64,000 nt of DNA from Ephydatia muelleri (taxonomy: Eukaryota > Porifera > Demospongiae > Spongillida > Spongillidae), in assembly GCA_013339895.1 (NCBI GenBank), contig JABACO010000003.1:9156909-9220908 (forward strand), read 5' to 3'. This document shows positions 52,501 to 63,905 of the stretch, piece by piece; positions within the stretch are counted from its first letter, which is position 1, and each line of letters starts with the position of its first letter. The translations under genes were made by a program, and so were the position numbers. The notes under the pieces were generated by a model. The model did no database searches and was not told where the DNA came from. It worked only from the letters and a program-made list of their open reading frames with translations.

Positions 52501-54925
52501 TCTATTATCATTGATTTTTTCCTTTGACTTTTGTATCGTTGGTAATTTAATAATCATGCATGAATACTAAACAAAACAAAACAAACAGCAATGCACAGCA
52601 ATGCTTAATCTTAATAAATGCAATGTAAAATACTATACCATGCACGTGTATACCATGTACAGGTGATGATAGTGTAGTATTATGTCAAATCAAGCAGGGA
52701 CCATGTGGCTATAACTTAATAGATTATGCATGACGTAAATCTATACATGCAGGTATATAGTGTGTAATTATGTACCAGTATGTAATTAAACATAAGTCAA
52801 TGCCACACCCCTTGCTTTCATATTTTAACATCGTAGCACTACCTGGTGTCGGGAAGGTTGAAATTATATTTATCTGTTTGTACTCTCAGGGTGGACTTCA
52901 ACCTCTGTGTAAAAGTTGGTGATTTTGGATTCACTCGTGAAACAAGCTGCAAAACATCACAATCCCGAAAGTGTCCAGTGAAATGGATGCCCCCAGAAAT
53001 GTTGCAGGATGGAATTAGCACAGAGAAGACAGATGTGGTAGGTTGCTTAAAAATGGTAAGAGCAATTGATATACATTTTTTCCAAATAATATTAAATATT
53101 AAAGTGAGTGCTATAAACAATATGACTCATAAACTGTTGGCTGTCTGGGATTGCTATTGATTAGTTTGAAATTACATAATCAAATGGTTCAATTTCCTAA
53201 CACAGAAACACAGTCTCTAACGTTTACAATCATAATCTGACGCTGTCATTGATACATTCCAAACACAACCATAAGTTCCTGCTTTGAATATTGTTCTTCA
53301 TGCTCATGCTTTCATTAAATTGTGGAAACCGTTTATCTATTAAAATACACCTAGACTCTATAAATGTAGACTTGTACATGTTTCTTAGTACACTATAGTA
53401 ACAATCAACTCTAAACCCTAACGAATTTTAAATACTTATTTATAATTCTTAATATAATACAATATGCCTGCATCTACTGTATTTTTTTTATTATCTTCAA
53501 ATATTTAGTCAATAACAGAACTTAATATGCACATCATCAATGTATTATTTATATTCTAGTGGGCATATGGAGTTACATGCTGGGAGATTTTCAGTTTAGG
53601 AACAATACCTTATCCTGGAGTGGAAAACTACGAAATACTGGAACTTTTGTGCAAAGGTCTTAGAATGAAGAAACCAACCTTGTGTCCAGAAAACATGTAA
53701 TTTAAACACCTGAGTACCGAACACTTCACATATTAATGTAACTCTCTCTTATTCCCTTCGAAGGTTTAAGCTTATTGAATGCTGCTGGAACAATGACTCT
53801 GAAAGAAGACCATCGTTTCTTGAGCTGGTGACCAGTCTCATGGAATTTGTTGCACAATTTGAGGATTGATTGATTCAGTTTGCACTTATGTATAATACTC
53901 CAAAACTCTCAGAAAATTCGTGTCTGTTTAGAGATTTATGTGTTTAGGCTTTCATCGCTTATTTCCAAAGCAGTATATGGACAAATCAGTTTCATTAGAC
54001 ACTTGTCTAGAAATATAGAATGGGTTAATTCTATCAATGTGATGTCAACAAATACGTGAGGCAGCACTAACCCACCATACTTCAGATCATAATGATTAAT
54101 ATTGAAGGGCTTCATTGGCATTTGCTGTCTGTACCTTTCTAGCGCATGCAGCTACAGTAGTGTTTTGATTTGATCTACCACTATTTGTACTCCAAGTTGC
54201 TTTTAAACCTCTGTGGTGGCTCACCGAGCATCTCTCTTATACAATATTGGATCACATAGCCCAATCTATTCAGTGGAATTTTCAGTTATATCTGAAGTAT
54301 GCGGGTAGACATATTTTAACTACAGTGCTAAACTTCTAATTTGATCTAGACATTATTCTTAAAACCCCATCCAGGGTATCCAAGAATTTATATTAACACG
54401 CGAAAGAATGATACAACAAAGTGTGAACTGCACTATACAAAAAGTTGTCGCTGGTGTTTTTTAAACCCAATAATCGATTTCTTGTCGTACCTTAATCACA
54501 GGTAGGGGCTTTGCAAGAATCGTGAGTCAAGAATCGTGAGTCAAACGCTCTACAGATGCTAGAAGACCTAATCGACTCCTACGATTTTCGCAGTTTCGCG
54601 GTCAAATGTACACTTTTTTATGGCGAATCTTATAGCCTTGATAGTACTAGTGTGTTTATAAGCTTTTCACCTCATACATATCATTCTATGTGCAATCTTG
54701 TGTCAAGGAAATCGGTTTTCTACACTGTCCTTCGACCTGACAGCCCGAAAATACGATCGTTATGCGTGTAGGTACAGACATCTACATTGTATGATGGACG
54801 TAGTGATGACTGATTTGAACATGCCTCTAGCTGAAAAGCTACATGCTTGCACTTTAGTATGAGTTAGATATCACTTAGAAGCCGTTCTTATTAGCACACA
54901 TATACATGTTTGCACATCCTCCTCC

Positions 54926-54964
<39 letters not shown>
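54926..54964. repeat. C-homopolymer, about 39 bp
   Basis: Lies within the TTAA element, upstream of its gene. Similar runs elsewhere in the window may be unstable or mis-sized. Confidence 0.9.
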
Positions 54965-54965
<1 letters not shown>

Positions 54966-55009
54966 CGCGTATTGAGGGTACATGTAGACATATGCATGCA
55001 TCGATAATG

Positions 55010-56167
55010 TCAAGGTGAAGAGATTTCCCAGTGTAGATGACAGGAGAAAAGCTAAATTCAGGAATGAACTTAATGCAACTGCATTTCACCCGATCCAAAG
55101 AGTGTTCAGAGCAATGACAGCATGCAGGAATTCTGAAGATGCTACTTCCAGCTTGGCATGTGCCAGAACTGAAGAAATGGATTAAAATCCCAGATGGTGC
55201 TGACAGGGAGGATTCTGATGACTCAGATGGAGATGGGGAAAATGCCTTAACTGCTTTGAATGCATCTGAACTGGCAGTGACAAGAAGCATTGTACTTTCC
55301 ATTGCAAACTGCCGTGGTACCACTACATCTGTCAAAGCTCGGATGTTGATGGCTCAGATGAATGACCTGACTTCTAATTATGTTGAAAAGATGTTGTCTG
55401 ATTCTGGGAGAAAGCTTTCACAGGCAACACTTAGACGTGCAATGTTTCAGGCAAAAGTGGATGCTGAATACCTTCACTGAGGTCTTCAGCTCACTCCCTT
55501 TTTAGTGACTCATCAACGAATAGCTATAAAGAAGTTATCCAACTGGCAGTTGACACTGTATACTCATCAAAACATGTATCTTGTCTTGCATGGTTATCCA
55601 AAAAGAGGCCCTTTCGGTCAAATAAATGGAAAGACTTGGAACATGTTGATTCAATGAAGTCACTTGTGCTAAAAAATGATGTGCAGGAAATGTTCAAAGA
55701 GTATGTAGCTGAACACAACACCAGATGGCCAGATGTTCGCCACATGAAGGAGTCTCTCTTTTATGAGATCACCAGGAATATAACTGGTAGAGGAAAGAAA
55801 CAATGTGCTCGATCTTGTGTCGACTACATAAAAGTGAACTTTCGCACAGACAATTGTGAACTTGTAGACAAAGTTATTGATGTGGTAGCCCCTTGCACAA
55901 GTACGTGCAGTACACCAAAACATTGGTCAAAACAAGAATCAGCTACCTAAGAAACGCGGTAGATCAGAGGTGAGTGATAATAGTGGCAGGAATAAACACC
56001 AGAAGATTGCAAGATCCTTTTCTGACATACACTGGCACACAGAGGACCTGACCCATTTGAAGGTGCCTTTGCTAAAAATGTACCTTAAAGAGCACAAGCT
56101 CAAGACCTCTGGCAACAAAGCAGACTTGATAGAAAGCATACATGAGCATATGAATAGTATTGTATAG
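55010..56167 (+). pseudogene. SAP-domain protein of the TTAA element, broken
   Basis: Readable blocks: 55,018-55,160 (VKRFPSVDDRRKAKFRNELN), 55,139-55,480 (LLPAWHVPELKKWIKIPDGA, acidic DDSDGDGE, SVKARMLMAQMNDLTSNYVE), 55,500-55,905 (VIQLAVDTVYSSKHVSCLAW, RHMKESLFYEITRNITGRGK, DYIKVNFRTDN) and 55,905-56,167 (QLPKKRGRSEVSDNSGRNKH, then the SAP motif LKVPLLKMYLKEHKLKTSGN and a helix to the stop). SAP domains bind AT-rich DNA, fitting a transposon protein. Frame changes fall near 55,130, 55,490 and 55,910. No DDE core is seen in about 380 residues, so this may be an accessory protein or a deletion derivative. Confidence 0.55.
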
Positions 56168-56351
56168 AATTGACTGAAGTAAACAGGTGCAAACATTTGA
56201 TTGCATTGCAAAGCTGACTTTTGAAACGCAAACGGTTCATGAAATTGTACCCTTAACTTCTAGTCTCCTTCATATAGGGTGTTTATGTAGACGCTGAGGA
56301 TAAAATGAACCGATGTACTTGCCTGGGTATTCCCATCAGTTTTAATTTCAG

Positions 56352-56382
<31 letters not shown>

Positions 56383-56966
56383 ACACACACACACTAAAAC
56401 TAAATTAAAGCTCGCACGCAGAAACACGTGCACGCACGCGCATGTGTGACACACACATACACACACACGCACACACATACACACAGCACACACATACACA
56501 CCAATACGGTTCGCTAGCACACGTACATATACTACCGCTACGTAAGAATGAAATATTCAACAAGGCGGGGTGGGGTCATTTTGAGCGGTCTGGGAACTAG
56601 AACCACAGCTTCACCTGGGTTTTATGAGTTCCAGAGTCATTTATAGCGCGAATGCAACAGATTTTGGTTTTAGATATGGGAAACTACAATAGAGTAGTGT
56701 TGGTGGCCTGTGAGAACGCAGAAGAAAAAAGTTTACACTTTTGAGCAAACCGCTTGACCTGCTCCATTTGGCATCATATTGTGCCTCAACATCGGCATAT
56801 AAGAACTTCATAAACCCGAATACTTTCGTTCAAAGGGTAGCTCTAACGTATTTAATAAACACATTTTGATTAAGCCCGTTGGCGACAACTTATTTTATGT
56901 GGCATTTCACACTTTTGGCTTGTTTTTGTATATATATATATCATTCTTTCATGGACCGCGTGTTAA

Positions 56967-57496
56967 AAATTAATGACTATGTACTGATATTGCCAACTGA
57001 TGTGTAGTATTTTGCATTGCATTCATTAAGATAAAACATGGAAATGATTGAGGAAAATGAGAAATTCTAATGCCTGAGAGGTGGGACATTACACTGTTAT
57101 GAATCATCAATATAATGTATTATGGAAGTAGGGGTATTAATGAAACCATTATTGTACAAGACTAAACAAATTGAATGTATTATTAATACACTCTGGATCA
57201 GTGCAGATTCTTAGTTAAATAAAATAACTACTGCTGCATTTTGAGCTTGAAATTATTAGCTAGCACAAACAAAATCATTTCCATATCAACAAGCAAAAAT
57301 CAAGAATATTATTGTAGATATAGGACCTCTAAAAACGAAAGCTATCAAGCAGTCGGCGAGCGAGAAAAGAAACGGACCGCTGAACATGAAAAGTAACAAG
57401 CAGAGTCGGAATAGAAACTGGTTTCTAAAAGGCACTCAGGGGAGTTAAGGGCGCGCACGCCAATGCTACGCGGCGCGCGCGTATTTGAATGACGTA
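56967..57496. other. 3' flank of kinase unit 1; no gene
   Basis: Matches 63,360-63,492 at first (tgatgtgtagtattttgcat, tgcctgagaggtgggacatt). About 380 bp follow (57,115-57,496) that unit 2 lacks. No protein pattern. Confidence 0.6.
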
Positions 57497-57890
57497 CATG
57501 TAGCACTTTTCAAAAACTCGTGCTTGTGCTGTGTCCATTTGTGACTAAGTCGATCTGCTATCACTGGATGAATGTAAATGTGTTGCTCATATATGAAACA
57601 TCATATATGCAACACATTATTTTGCGGAGTGGTAAAACTACTTGCGGGTAACGTGTGTCACACATTACATTTACTTACGTGCATGTTTGCTTGCACAATG
57701 TTAGTATTCGTCGACTTTAGAAGAAACACACGTACACAGGTACTGAATACGCGGTTCAATGCTCAGAGAAGTTAGTCGGGCGGGCCCTACTACCGCGTTT
57801 GGTCGGGTACCAAACGCGGTAGTAGGGCCCGCCCGACTACAGAGAAGTCGCAACAGCCAGGGGCCGGTGCCTTGCCTGTAGTGCAGTACA
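57497..57890. repeat. About 390-bp segment inverted between kinase units, with perfect hairpin
   Basis: The same segment lies in reverse orientation at 63,505-63,905, while the DNA to its right (from 'gcctgtagtgcagtac') has the same orientation in both. It contains a hairpin at 57,776-57,838 with arms GTCGGGCGGGCCCTACTACC + GCGTTTGG and their complement. In unit 2 the segment is bounded by ACTACAGGC and GCCTGTAGT. No coding pattern. Confidence 0.85.
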
Positions 57891-57955
57891 CTACATTATG
57901 TACGAAGTGCACAAACATGATACAACTACATATTTTACGTGACTACTAGCTAGTA

Positions 57956-58234
57956 CTACTCCACAGCGCTAGCGCTATCCTGTAAAATTAGGATATCAAG
58001 CAGTAAAACCGTTATTAAATCTGTGATTGATATCATTTTAGAGAATGTGACGAGCACGTGACGTTTGAACATATTCGTATATAGACTATACGTAGGTGTA
58101 TATAATCCATGTCCGAGCGCTCCTTCTGTAGCGATCAGGGACAGCGATGCTAGCAGCTTCATTACAAGTTGATGCGTATTCATCGCACTGATCGTTCCGT
58201 GCTTCAGTTTCTGAGTGAATCGCATGTTCAACAA
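57956..58234 (-). CDS. Possible small secreted peptide, divergent from kinase unit 2
   Basis: The minus strand reads MNTHQLVMKLLASLSLIATEGALG from about 58,183, a plausible signal peptide, and continues about 70 more residues without a recognisable domain. Its first part lies beside the DNA repeated at the right edge of the window (63,907-64,000), so the next tandem unit should carry it too. A chance frame remains likely. Confidence 0.2.
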   Translation of the reverse strand: MLNMRFTQKLKHGTISAMNTHQLVMKLLASLSLIATEGALGHGLYTPTYSLYTNMFKRHVLVTFSKMISITDLITVLLLDILILQDSASAVE

Positions 58235-58276
58235 AGAAAGGCGGCTTTGTCACGTACTGTACATCTAAGAATTATA

Positions 58277-58363
58277 CTAGTCTCGTCCCCAGCCTGATAT
58301 GCATTCGCAATATACGATGTAATACATCCGCAGCTGTGTATGAGGGTCTGGGAACGAGACTAG
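58277..58363. mobile_element. 87-bp MITE with 7-bp duplication
   Basis: Termini CTAGTCTCGTCCCCAG and CTGGGAACGAGACTAG are near-exact inverted repeats; AATTATA flanks both sides (58,270-58,276 and 58,364-58,370). It lies just upstream of the extracellular exon of kinase unit 2. Confidence 0.8.
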
Positions 58364-58580
58364 AATTATACATGGCGCGCGATGTGTTTTCAACATTGTA
58401 ATAGTTTTTTCCTATCGCGCTCACGTATGCGTCCTTTTTTCTCATCCACATTCAGTACAGTAGCTGATCTACGTGGGCTGCCCGCATATACGGAAATGTC
58501 ACTTTTAGCAGCACTTCAATTAGTAAGCTTCCATAGCATCTTAGTAGGCAGATTGGTTTTAATTCTGCATTTCTTTACAG

Positions 58581-61500
58581 GTACGCACAGCGTAATAGCC
58601 ATAAAAGCCAGCAATGATTCGGTGGCTCATGTTAAGTGCATCTTTAATGAAGGCTCACTTGCCATTGGTTGCTTAATTGTTCTTACAAGTATGGTAATAG
58701 AATTTACGTACTGCATCGCTCAGCAACGAGATTCCAATGACTCAGCAAGCGATCTGCCTATGTTTCACGCGTGTAAAGCAAAGAGTGCTGATGCTGGGAG
58801 ATATAGGCTTAATGTTTATGATATTGAAAGAGATGGAAGAATCTCAGCACTACCAGCTGTCGTAAGCGAGATGCTGCTGGATCCATGTCCAACTGTTACG
58901 GTTTCACGTAGGCCAAAATATAGAACGTTAATACTTTCAAGTATGTATTCCTTTCTTTATAGCATCGATGTACTCTCCTGCATTTAAAGATGGAGGTAAT
59001 TAATAGATGCATAACACGTGCATTTGTCCAAGCATTACTAAACGTTAGGGTTAATTGATTTGACTTTCTGTCCAGGGCTGAAACTAAGTTATTTTTAAAT
59101 TCTTTAAAAAATGCGCAAAAAAAGATTTAATAAAAAGACGTACCTGCTCTCTGTATAAGACTAGAAGTAAAATATGGGTTTTGTTGACTTGCAAGAAAAC
59201 TCCAAGTCTCTTGACCATAACTGCTGAAATATTATTGAAAGCATTATGCTTGCTTCAATATTCAGAATGGAAACTGAGCCCTGTAGCAATTGGAGCTTTC
59301 ACCTCAATCCTTGCACTCCTCATCTTTCTACTGGTTGCTAAGGCCTTTTGCATTTGTGCATTATGCAAGAAAAAGAATAGGTAACAAAAAGCATTCTATT
59401 GCAGTCTTGATCAAAACATGTATTAATATTACAAGGCATATCAGAACAACCAATGAAAAATATGAAGCCAGAATTATAACAAGGTAGACATAACAATGTA
59501 GCACTGAAAAACCTGCGTGAATATCTTTTAATACCGAACTGTGGTTCGATTATTCTTGTTATTTTCACACACCGTCTCAATGACAGATCCAAACACCAAC
59601 CACTATCCATACCCGATGGAAGGCAAATTAACTTGGGTAAGAAGTGAATATATCGTTATTCTTGACGAGTCCTTCAAATCATACACTAGAATGTTGCGTG
59701 GCGTATAGTGTTGGCTCTTCTGAACCAATTCAAATGAGCCACAACCATTTCGAACGTCACCAAGCAGCATTCGCAGCCATCAGCTAAAGCTAGAGTCCGA
59801 GCCTATTGGAGAAGGTGCAGTACGTGTCAAGCCTATTCCACGGTGTAATTTTAAGCAAGAGCTGGTTTTGTTTAGGAGAGTTTGGCGTTGTTTACGGAGC
59901 CGTGATTCAAAGTAACGGGAACCAGGAAGCTGTGGTGGTAAAGACAGTAAAAGGTACATTAACGATGTGATCATATGGAAGTTGTTTCTATACGATCGTC
60001 GCTAATAAATTGTGTTTAATTTTGTCATTATGAAGTATTTGATAATTGTTTTGTTAATGCGTAGATTAATAACATATAATGTATAAGAAATATACAAAAA
60101 ATGACAAGAATTAAAATCAATAATAATAATAATCACCTATAGTATGGAACAGTAAACCTATATTGCCTCTAAAACAAACTTAATACGATTTCAAAGCCTT
60201 TGGATTTCCTAATTTCTAAATCGGTGCTGAATGTATCAAGCAGTCTACTACCCGTTCCACAAATCTCAGTTGTAGTGTGCACACTCCCAGAACCAATACA
60301 GACTGTTTTTTGCCCTAGGGAGATAACTGCAACACCTTTTCACCACCCGGTGCACTCCACATCTTACTACTCAAGTATCTATAACTGCAGCATACGTATA
60401 TAGTAGCTAACGTACGCAATTCCTTGATTTATGCAACCAGTCCATCCCATATTCTTAGCCATTTACCTGGGGCAAGGACTGACTAATTCCACGACTTATT
60501 TTTGACTTACTGTTGTAATCAATGACTACGCGGCTTCTTTTTTCTTCAGAATGCGTCATAAATAGATGTGGATGCTGCATTAGTTGATGTGATGGAGCAC
60601 CGAACTAGCCATAGCTTGCGCACCCACAGCACCAAAGCTCCAAACTACATCCACACACCAAAACCCGAATAATAATTATAATACACGTATGTCAACATGT
60701 ACATTACTCATGGTCTCTCGCAGTTTATTTTTCTTAAGTCAATAATGATGCGTGGTGCTATACAACTAGAACGACAAACATTCAACTTTTGAAACTCTTG
60801 TTTTAGAATTTTATTCAAGATCAGGTGTGGAGCAGTTCTTTAATGAGTGCTATCGAATGAAGGCTTTCAAACATCCCAACGTTGTGGAACTGATTGGAAT
60901 GTGTCTTGACTCACCAGATGGCTTTCCACTCATGATACTTCCACTCTACCCTAATGGAAACCTTAAGGCATACCTTCAGAAACGAAGAGGTTTTTCTCCA
61001 TTTATGACTACATTACCTGAGGTAAGCTGCTCCATCTTTGCGAAATCTCCGTTGTTTTCAAACATTAGTTAATGAATTAAGGTATGTTCTTTATTGGATC
61101 TTTCATATAACACTGGAATCTAGACCTACATGAGATTGTACCCGATAGTTGTCTAATGCATTTGATCTCTATTGAAGGGCTTGTCCACTTCCAACCTCGT
61201 TGCAATGTGCCTGGACATTGCACATAGAATGGAGTATTTGGCTGGAAAAGGATTTGTTCATAGAGATCTTGCTGCAAGAAACTGCATGTAAGACTTTATT
61301 AGATGATATTCATAGTTATAATTATTGCGCTTCATTATAATTTCATTAATTATTATAATTCATGAATACGCATATATAAAAATTCTCGGCTACGGCTGGC
61401 AAAGCATTGGCCAGCAACGCCTGAGCATTATGCACAATCGCGACAGACGGCAATATAGTTCATTTAATGAAGTTGCTGATGGTTGCTTGCTGCGGAGGCC

Positions 61501-62858
61501 TAACAATTTGCTTAGACGGGTAAATGTATCATTGATTTTTCTTCCTTTGACTTTTGTATAATTGGAATTTAACAATCACGCATGAATACTACTGAAACAA
61601 AACCAAATAAACAGCAATGCACAGAAAGGTGTGATTAGTGAATACACGCACGTGCCCACTATGTACAGGTAAATAAAGTGTATTATTATGTCCAATCAAG
61701 CAAGGGCCAATATGTGGCTATAACTTAATAGATTATGCATGAAATCTATGTATGATATATATGTACCAGTATTTAATTAAGCATGAGTAAATGCCATATT
61801 TTAACATCGTAGCACTACCTGGTGTCGGGAAGGTTGAAATTGTATTTATCTGTTTGTACTCTCAGGGTAGACTTCAACCTCTGTGTAAAAGTTGGTGATT
61901 TTGGGTTCACTCGAGAAACAAGCTGCAAAACATCACAATCCCAAAAGTGTCCAGTGAAATGGATGCCACCAGAAATGTTACAGGATGGAATTAGCACAGA
62001 GAAGACAGATGTGGTAGGTTACTTACAAATGGTAAGAGCAATAGATATACATTTTTTCCAAATAATATTAAATGTTAAACTGAGTGCTATAAACAATATG
62101 ACTCAGACAGTGTAATAAACTGTTGGCTGTCTGGGATTGCGTATTGATTAGTTTGAAATGACATAATTGAGCAAATGGTTCAATTCCCTAACACAGAAAC
62201 TCAGTCTCTAACGTTTACAATCATATTCTGACGCTGTCATTGATACATTCCAAACACAACCATAAGTCCCTGCTTTGAATATTGTTCTTCATGCTCATGC
62301 TTTCATTAAATTGTGGAAACCTTTTATCTATTAAATACACCTAGACTCTATAAATGTACATATGTACATGTTTCTAGGTACACTGCATATAGTAACAACC
62401 CTGAACCCTAACAAATTAATGCTTATTTAATTCATATTTGTTAATTAAATAGAATATGCCTGCAACTACTGTATTTTTTTGATCTTAAAATATTTAGTCA
62501 ATAACAAAACTTAATATGCACATCATCAATTAATTATTTATATTCTAGTGGGCATATGGAGTTACATGCTGGGAGATTTTCAGTTTAGGAACAATACCGT
62601 ATCCTGGAGTGGAAAACTACGAAATACTGGAACTTTTGTGCAAAGGTTTTAGAATGAAGAAACCAACCTTGTGTCCAGAAAACATGTAATTTAAACACCT
62701 GAGTACTGAACATTTTACATATTAATGTAACTCTCTCCTATTCCCTTCGAAGGTTTAAGCTTATTGAATGCTGCTGGAACAATGACTCTGAAAGAAGACC
62801 ATCATTTCTTGAGCTGGTGACCAGTATCATGGAATTTGTTGCACAATTTGAGGATTGA
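58581..62858 (+). CDS. Receptor-type tyrosine kinase, unit 2
   Basis: Exons: 58,581-58,940 (extracellular, no recognised fold), 59,266-59,380 (membrane segment [20 protein letters not shown] then CKKKNR), 59,587-59,636, about 59,780-59,818 (SEPIGEG), 59,876-59,953 (EFGVVYG, VVVKTVK), 60,807-61,021 ([20 protein letters not shown]), 61,178-61,287 (HRDLAARN), 61,866-62,013 ([12 protein letters not shown]), 62,549-62,685 ([14 protein letters not shown]) and 62,753-62,858 (RRPSF, stop). All kinase motifs are present; HRDLAARN marks a tyrosine kinase. The activation segment between DFG and KWMPPE has no tyrosine. The exon before the glycine loop lacks 16 bp found in unit 1, which puts the splice out of phase as read, so activity is uncertain. 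The first exon and signal peptide were not located. Confidence 0.75.
61380..61520 (-). mobile_element. LINE-like tail in a kinase intron (unit 2 copy)
   Basis: Counterpart of 52,365-52,500. It lies between the HRD exon and the DFG exon and is shared by position and sequence with unit 1. Confidence 0.3.
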
Positions 62859-63504
62859 TTGATACATTTTGTGTATAATACTCCAAAACTCTCAGAAAAA
62901 ACGTGTCTGTTTAGAGATTTCATCACTTATTTCCAGTTGATTATGAAGCTGTATATGTATCATTAAAAACTTGTCTAGCAATATAGAATGGGTTAATTCT
63001 ATCAATGTGATGTCAACAAATATGTGAGGCAGCACTAACCCACGATACTTCAGGTCATAATGATTATATTGAAGGGCTTCATTGGCATTTGCTGTCTGTA
63101 CCTTTCTAGCGCATGCAGCTACAGTAGTGTTTTGATTTGATCTGCCACTATTTGTACTCCAAGTTGCTTTTAAACCTCTGTGGTGGCTCACCGAGCATCT
63201 CTCTTATACAACATTGGATCACATAACACAAACCATCCAGTGCAGTTATATCTGAAGTATGCGGGTAGACATATTTTAACAACAGTGCTAAACTTCTAAT
63301 TTGATCTAGTCATTATTCTTAAAACCCCATCCAGGGTATCCAAGAATTTATATTTAAAACTAATGACTATTGCCAACTGATGTGTAGTATTTTGCATTGC
63401 ATTTATTCAGATAAAGCATGGAAATGAATGGGGAAATTGAGAGATTCTAATGCCTAAGAGGTGGGACATTACACTGTTATGAATCATCAATGTAGCGTAC
63501 TACA
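62859..63504. other. 3' flank of kinase unit 2 with the empty TTAA site
   Basis: Matches 53,870-54,392 and then 56,967-57,110. At about 63,350-63,362 the two homologous parts are continuous with a single TTAA, which defines the insertion in unit 1. No further gene recognised. Confidence 0.8.
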
Positions 63505-63905
63505 GGCACCGGCCCCTGGCTGTTGCGACTTTACCGCGTTTGGTACCCGACCAAACGCGGTAGTAGGGCCCGCCCGACTAACTTCTCTGTGCAGTGTACC
63601 GCGTATTCAGTAACTGTGTATTCAGTGCTTCTTCTAAAGTCGACGAATACTAAGCATTGTGCAAACAAACATGTACATAAGTAATATGAATGTAAAATGG
63701 ATTTACTAGTCTGGTAAATATGTTAGCAAATATGTGACACACATTTACCCACAAGTAGTTTACCACTCCGCAAAATAATGTGTTGCAAATATGATGTTTC
63801 ATATATGAGCAACACATTTACATTCATCCAGTGATAGCAGATCGACTTAGTCACAAATGGACTCAGCACAAGCACCTCCCATTAGAGTTTTTGAAAAGTG
63901 CTACG
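63505..63905. repeat. Inverted counterpart of 57,497-57,890
   Basis: Reverse complement of the unit 1 segment, with the hairpin at about 63,534-63,580. The loop side shows a few base losses compared with the first copy. Confidence 0.85.

Larger units (their letters stand above)
51509..53869 (+). pseudogene. Receptor tyrosine kinase unit 1: truncated, lacks the catalytic-loop exons
   Basis: Homologous to 59,614-62,858, beginning abruptly inside the juxtamembrane exon. Exons kept: 51,674-51,727 (SEPIGEG), 51,789-51,866 (EFGVVYG... VVVKTVK), 52,890-53,037 ([11 protein letters not shown]... VKWMPPEML), 53,560-53,696 ([14 protein letters not shown]) and 53,764-53,869 (RRPSFLEL... stop). The two exons for the C-helix and the HRDLAARN loop are missing: about 1.3 kb of unit 2 (60,040-61,350) is replaced by about 330 bp of other DNA. 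Without extracellular, membrane and catalytic-loop exons it cannot encode an active receptor. It retains a 16-bp stretch in the 51,674 exon that unit 2 lacks. Confidence 0.85.
54397..56962 (+). mobile_element. 2.57-kb TTAA-type DNA element with SAP-domain gene
   Basis: Both sides carry TTAA (54,393-54,396 and 56,963-56,966). The termini are CACGCGAAAGAATGATA on the left and, reversed, CACGCG, a 7-base insert and AAAGAATGATA on the right. Kinase unit 2 holds the empty site at about 63,350-63,362 (tatatttaaaactaatgac) with one TTAA, so this is a true insertion. TTAA duplication is typical of piggyBac and Kolobok elements; neither transposase is recognised. The interior contains the broken SAP gene, a C-run at 54,926-54,964, and CA repeats at 56,353-56,490. 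Confidence 0.85.

Noticed and set aside
55139-55950. Host SAP-domain nuclear protein gene
   Set aside because: It lies wholly between TTAA-flanked inverted ends absent from the duplicate locus, and its frame is broken, so element cargo is the better reading.
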